From Nioella sp965215655 (GTDB lineage Bacteria; Pseudomonadota; Alphaproteobacteria; Rhodobacterales; Rhodobacteraceae): DNA of 64,000 nucleotides. A program made the position numbers and the translations under genes. The stretch lies in the NCBI RefSeq assembly GCF_965215655.1, contig NZ_OZ244111.1, positions 3,906,001 through 3,970,000 on the forward strand, in the 5' to 3' direction. Positions 61,638 through 64,000 of the stretch are shown one piece after another. Below the pieces are notes generated by a model. That model was not told where the DNA came from and made no database searches. It saw only the letters and a program-made list of their open reading frames with translations. Each line of letters starts with the position of its first letter. Positions within the stretch are counted from its first letter, which is position 1.

Positions 61638-63263
61638 TCAGGCCTCGGACTCCTCTTCTGCTGCTTCGGCTGCCGCCGCTTCCGCTTCGGCTGCGGCTTG
61701 CGCCTCCAGTTCCTCGATGGTGACCCAGCCCAGTTGCAGGCGTGCGGTCATCACCATGTTCTGAGCTTCCTCGAGGCTCACGTCGAATTTTTCCAGCAGA
61801 CCATCGTCCTTGACGCGCTGACCGTCCACAGTGGTCCAGCCGCCCGCCAGTTCCCAATCGGCGCAGGTTGCGAAATCTTCCAGCGTTTTCACATCGTCTT
61901 CGCCAAGGGCCACCAGCATCTGGGGGGTCAGACCTTCGAAATCAATAAGGCTCTGCTCCACACCCAGTTCACGGGCCTGTTCCAGCGCCTTGCGGTTCTG
62001 CTCTTCCAGGTAGTCGCGGGCACGGGCCTGCAGCTCGTTCGCGGTGTCTTCGTCGACGCCTTCGATGACCAGCAGTTCATCCAGTTCCACATAGGCAACC
62101 TCTTCGAGTGAGGTGAACCCTTCGGAGACCAGAAGCTGTGCGAAGAACTCGTCGAGGTCGAGGCTGTCCATGAACACCTGCGTCCGTTCGGCGAATTCGG
62201 CCTGACGGCGGGCGCTTTCTTCTTCCTCGGTCAGAATGTCGATATCCAGCCCCGTCAGCTGAGAAGCCAGCCGCACGTTCTGACCGCGGCGGCCAATGGC
62301 CAGCGACAGCTGATCGTCCGGCACCACGACTTCGATCTTACCGGCGTCTTCATCCAGAACAACCTTGGACACTTCCGCAGGTTGCAGCGCGTTCACAAGG
62401 AAGGTCGGCTGATCGTCATTCCACGGGATGATGTCGATCTTTTCGCCCTGAAGTTCATTCACGACGGCCTGAACCCGGCTGCCGCGCATACCGACGCAGG
62501 CCCCGACGGGGTCAATCGAGTTGTCATAGGAAATGACAGCGATCTTGGCGCGCGAACCGGGGTCACGGGCGACGGCCTTGATCTCGATGATGCCATCATA
62601 GATTTCCGGCACTTCCATCTTGAACAGCTCGGCCATGAATTCCGGCGCGGTGCGCGACAGGAAGATCTGCGGGCCACGCGGTTCGCGGCGCACATCCTTG
62701 ATGAAGACGCGGATCCGGTCATTCGGGCGATAGCTCTCGCGGCCAATCTTTTCGTTCCGGCGCAGAACCGCTTCGCCCCGGCCGATATCGACGATGACGT
62801 TGCCATATTCCTCGCGCTTGACCTGACCGTTGATGATCGTGCCCTTGCGATCCTTGAACTCTTCGTACTGGCGATCCCGCTCGGCCTCGCGCACCTTTTG
62901 CAGGATCACCTGCTTGGCGCTTTGCGCGGCGATCCGGCCCATCTCGACCGGGGGAACCTCGTCGATGATCTCGTCGCCGATCTCTACGTCTTCCTTGAAG
63001 GCGCGGGCGTCGCGGACGGTCAGTTCGGTGAAGTGGTTCTCTACCTCCTCAACCACGGTACGCACGCGGGTGAAGGTCGCCTTGCCGGTCCGGCGGTCGA
63101 TGTGAACGCGGATATCCAGCTCGGACCCGTAGCGCGACTTGGCGGCACGGGCGAGCGATTCTTCCATCGCTTCGACCACCAGACCGGGGTCGATCATCTT
63201 CTCGCGGGCAACGGCCTCGGCGGTTTGCAGAAGCTCCAGCTGGTTTGCACTGGTGATTGCCAT
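61638..63263 (-). CDS. nusA: Transcription elongation/antitermination factor NusA
   Basis: 541 residues. N-terminal RNA polymerase-binding domain (1-130), S1 (about 135-200), KH1 and KH2 (about 205-350, with ACVGMRGSRVQAVVNEL and LAIGRRGQNVRLASQL), and two helix-hairpin-helix repeats (about 360-500). The last 25 residues are an Ala/Glu-rich tail (AEEESEA end). Follows rimP by 3 bases. NusA affects termination and may act on the leader upstream of rimP. Confidence 0.97.
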   Translation of the reverse strand: MAITSANQLELLQTAEAVAREKMIDPGLVVEAMEESLARAAKSRYGSELDIRVHIDRRTGKATFTRVRTVVEEVENHFTELTVRDARAFKEDVEIGDEIIDEVPPVEMGRIAAQSAKQVILQKVREAERDRQYEEFKDRKGTIINGQVKREEYGNVIVDIGRGEAVLRRNEKIGRESYRPNDRIRVFIKDVRREPRGPQIFLSRTAPEFMAELFKMEVPEIYDGIIEIKAVARDPGSRAKIAVISYDNSIDPVGACVGMRGSRVQAVVNELQGEKIDIIPWNDDQPTFLVNALQPAEVSKVVLDEDAGKIEVVVPDDQLSLAIGRRGQNVRLASQLTGLDIDILTEEEESARRQAEFAERTQVFMDSLDLDEFFAQLLVSEGFTSLEEVAYVELDELLVIEGVDEDTANELQARARDYLEEQNRKALEQARELGVEQSLIDFEGLTPQMLVALGEDDVKTLEDFATCADWELAGGWTTVDGQRVKDDGLLEKFDVSLEEAQNMVMTARLQLGWVTIEELEAQAAAEAEAAAAEAAEEESEA

Positions 63264-63266
63264 GGG

Positions 63267-63857
63267 TCAGTCCTCCGCCTTTCCAGGCTCTTCGGTTTCA
63301 ATCTCGTCGAATTGGGTTTCGTCGATGGTGCCCGCCGCCTTGCGCTGGCGCAGCATCTCGGTGATCAGGTCGTCGGTCAGGACCAGCTTCGCGTCGGTCA
63401 GCCAGTCGAACTCCAGCCCGATGGTGACGGGTTCGCCCTTTTCATCCACCAGGTTGATCAGCACTTCGTCGCCTTCGATTCCGGCCAGTTCGCCCTTGAA
63501 GCGGCGGCGCCCGTCGATCAGCTCGGCAGTTTCCAGCTTGGCCTCGTAGCCCTGCCAGGTGTCGAAATCCTTCAGCCGGGTCAGTGGCCGGTCGATACCG
63601 GGGCTGGACACTTCCAGCGTGTAGTTGTCCTCGATCGGGTCTTCGACATCCAGCAGGGCGCTGACGGCGGTCGAAATCTCGGCGCATTGGTCAACCTCGA
63701 TCCCGCCTTCGGGACGTTCGGCCATGATCTGCAGCGTCATGGTCTTGCCGCTCATCAGGCGGATACGCACCAGTTCGAACCCCATCCCCTCGATCAGGGG
63801 GGTCAGGATATCGGCCAGGCGGCGATCCATGGCGGTTTTGGCAATCAGGTCTGACAT
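63267..63857 (-). CDS. rimP: Ribosome maturation factor RimP
   Basis: 196 residues, needed for 30S maturation. GMGFELVRIRLMSGKTMTLQ and the VSSPGIDRPL signature are present. ATG 63857 is chosen because upstream sequence in the same frame is the terminator and leader, not protein. Ribosome site GGAA is weak. First gene of the operon that also encodes NusA and IF-2. Confidence 0.95.
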   Translation of the reverse strand: MSDLIAKTAMDRRLADILTPLIEGMGFELVRIRLMSGKTMTLQIMAERPEGGIEVDQCAEISTAVSALLDVEDPIEDNYTLEVSSPGIDRPLTRLKDFDTWQGYEAKLETAELIDGRRRFKGELAGIEGDEVLINLVDEKGEPVTIGLEFDWLTDAKLVLTDDLITEMLRQRKAAGTIDETQFDEIETEEPGKAED

Positions 63858-63875
63858 AGGTTCCAAGCACAAAAA

Positions 63876-63894
63876 AACGGGCGCGCGGCCCGTT
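63876..63894 (-). terminator. Intrinsic terminator in the rimP leader
   Basis: On the minus strand AACGGGC pairs with GCCCGTT across a 5-base loop and runs into a T-tract of about seven (63877-63871). It ends 14 bases before the rimP ATG. Either it terminates an upstream gene or it is an attenuator inside the rimP leader; the promoter-like sequence 55 bases upstream favours the second. Confidence 0.75.
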
Positions 63895-63910
63895 GATCTT
63901 TCCCGGTGGA

Positions 63911-63933
63911 GCGTCGGGGGTGGAGGCCGACGC
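63911..63933 (-). repeat. Upstream leader hairpin of rimP operon
   Basis: GCGTCGG and CCGACGC form a 7-bp stem with a 9-base loop, between the candidate promoter and the terminator. In an attenuator it could be an antiterminator or pause hairpin. Confidence 0.5.
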
Positions 63934-63948
63934 GCCGCTGTTGAAGGG

Positions 63949-63977
63949 GATATAGGACGAATCAGTGCCGGGCGCAA
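63949..63977 (-). promoter_or_regulatory. Candidate promoter of rimP-nusA-ylxR-infB operon
   Basis: On the minus strand TTGCGC (63977-63972), 17-base spacer, TATATC (63954-63949). The -35 matches 3 of 6 and the -10 4 of 6 consensus bases. A start near 63942 would give a leader of about 85 bases including both hairpins. Confidence 0.45.
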
Positions 63978-64000
63978 GTCATCCGCAGAAGGCCTGCGTA

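Noticed and set aside
62382..63854. 490-codon plus-strand frame opposite nusA and rimP
   Set aside because: Spans two well-identified genes on the other strand and matches no family.
63858..63977. In-frame N-terminal extension of rimP
   Set aside because: It begins with TTG, reads through a terminator hairpin, and the extra residues are Pro/Arg-rich with no family match.

Overview
The window is a 64 kb piece of a GC-rich alphaproteobacterial chromosome. Gene content, gene order and codon use fit the Rhodobacteraceae (Roseobacter group). Supporting marks are the hslV-membrane protein-hslU arrangement, an lptC-lptA-lptB-hpf-ptsN block without rpoN, hrcA-grpE beside rph-rdgB-hemW, and the order parB-parA-rsmG-mnmG-mnmE-rho-hemJ next to maf-aroE-coaE-dnaQ-secB. 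I saw no rRNA, tRNA, CRISPR array, insertion sequence or prophage. Genus cannot be decided from the sequence alone.

Region 1 (about 0.3-10.4 kb) is a divergent amino-sugar island. One arm (leftward) holds murQ, a sugar-binding protein, two permeases, a Gfo/Idh/MocA oxidoreductase and the transporter ATPase. The other arm (rightward) holds a BadF-type amino-sugar kinase, a GntR regulator, a SIS-domain deaminase-like protein and nagA. Together they could import MurNAc and GlcNAc, phosphorylate them, cleave the lactyl ether, deacetylate and deaminate to fructose-6-phosphate. The shared control region carries a 24-base element in two mirror-image copies, one at each arm.

Region 2 (10.5-14.4 kb) holds a short RNase D, the LPS-export genes lptC-lptA-lptB, hpf and ptsN. 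Region 3 (14.4-25.1 kb) is a surface-polysaccharide block: galU, four glycosyltransferases, a two-module sulfotransferase, kdsB, a CysQ-type PAP phosphatase and an ABC-2 export permease. It reads as a route to a sulfated glycan. Region 4 (25.1-38.5 kb) is core stress and repair: alkB, dnaK-dnaJ with an RpoH-type promoter, maeB, mutS, hrcA-grpE, rph-rdgB-hemW.

Region 5 (38.5-49.5 kb) is the chromosomal origin neighbourhood. Two perfect parS sites lie inside rsmG and at the start of mnmG. The AT-rich 415-base gap between hemJ and maf carries several DnaA-box-like sequences and is the predicted oriC. Genes on both sides are transcribed away from it. Region 6 (49.6-58.5 kb) holds fxsA, timA, mltA, an Smr protein, an MFS transporter, a lipoprotein-like hydrolase, the hslVU operon and a cytochrome c. 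Region 7 (58.5-64 kb) is the rimP-nusA-ylxR-infB operon, preceded by a leader that ends in an intrinsic terminator, which suggests attenuation.

No wholly new system is obvious. The points most worth testing are the mirror-image operator, the MurNAc/GlcNAc ABC scavenging island, the dual-module sulfotransferase cluster, the membrane protein embedded in hslVU, and the rimP-nusA leader.
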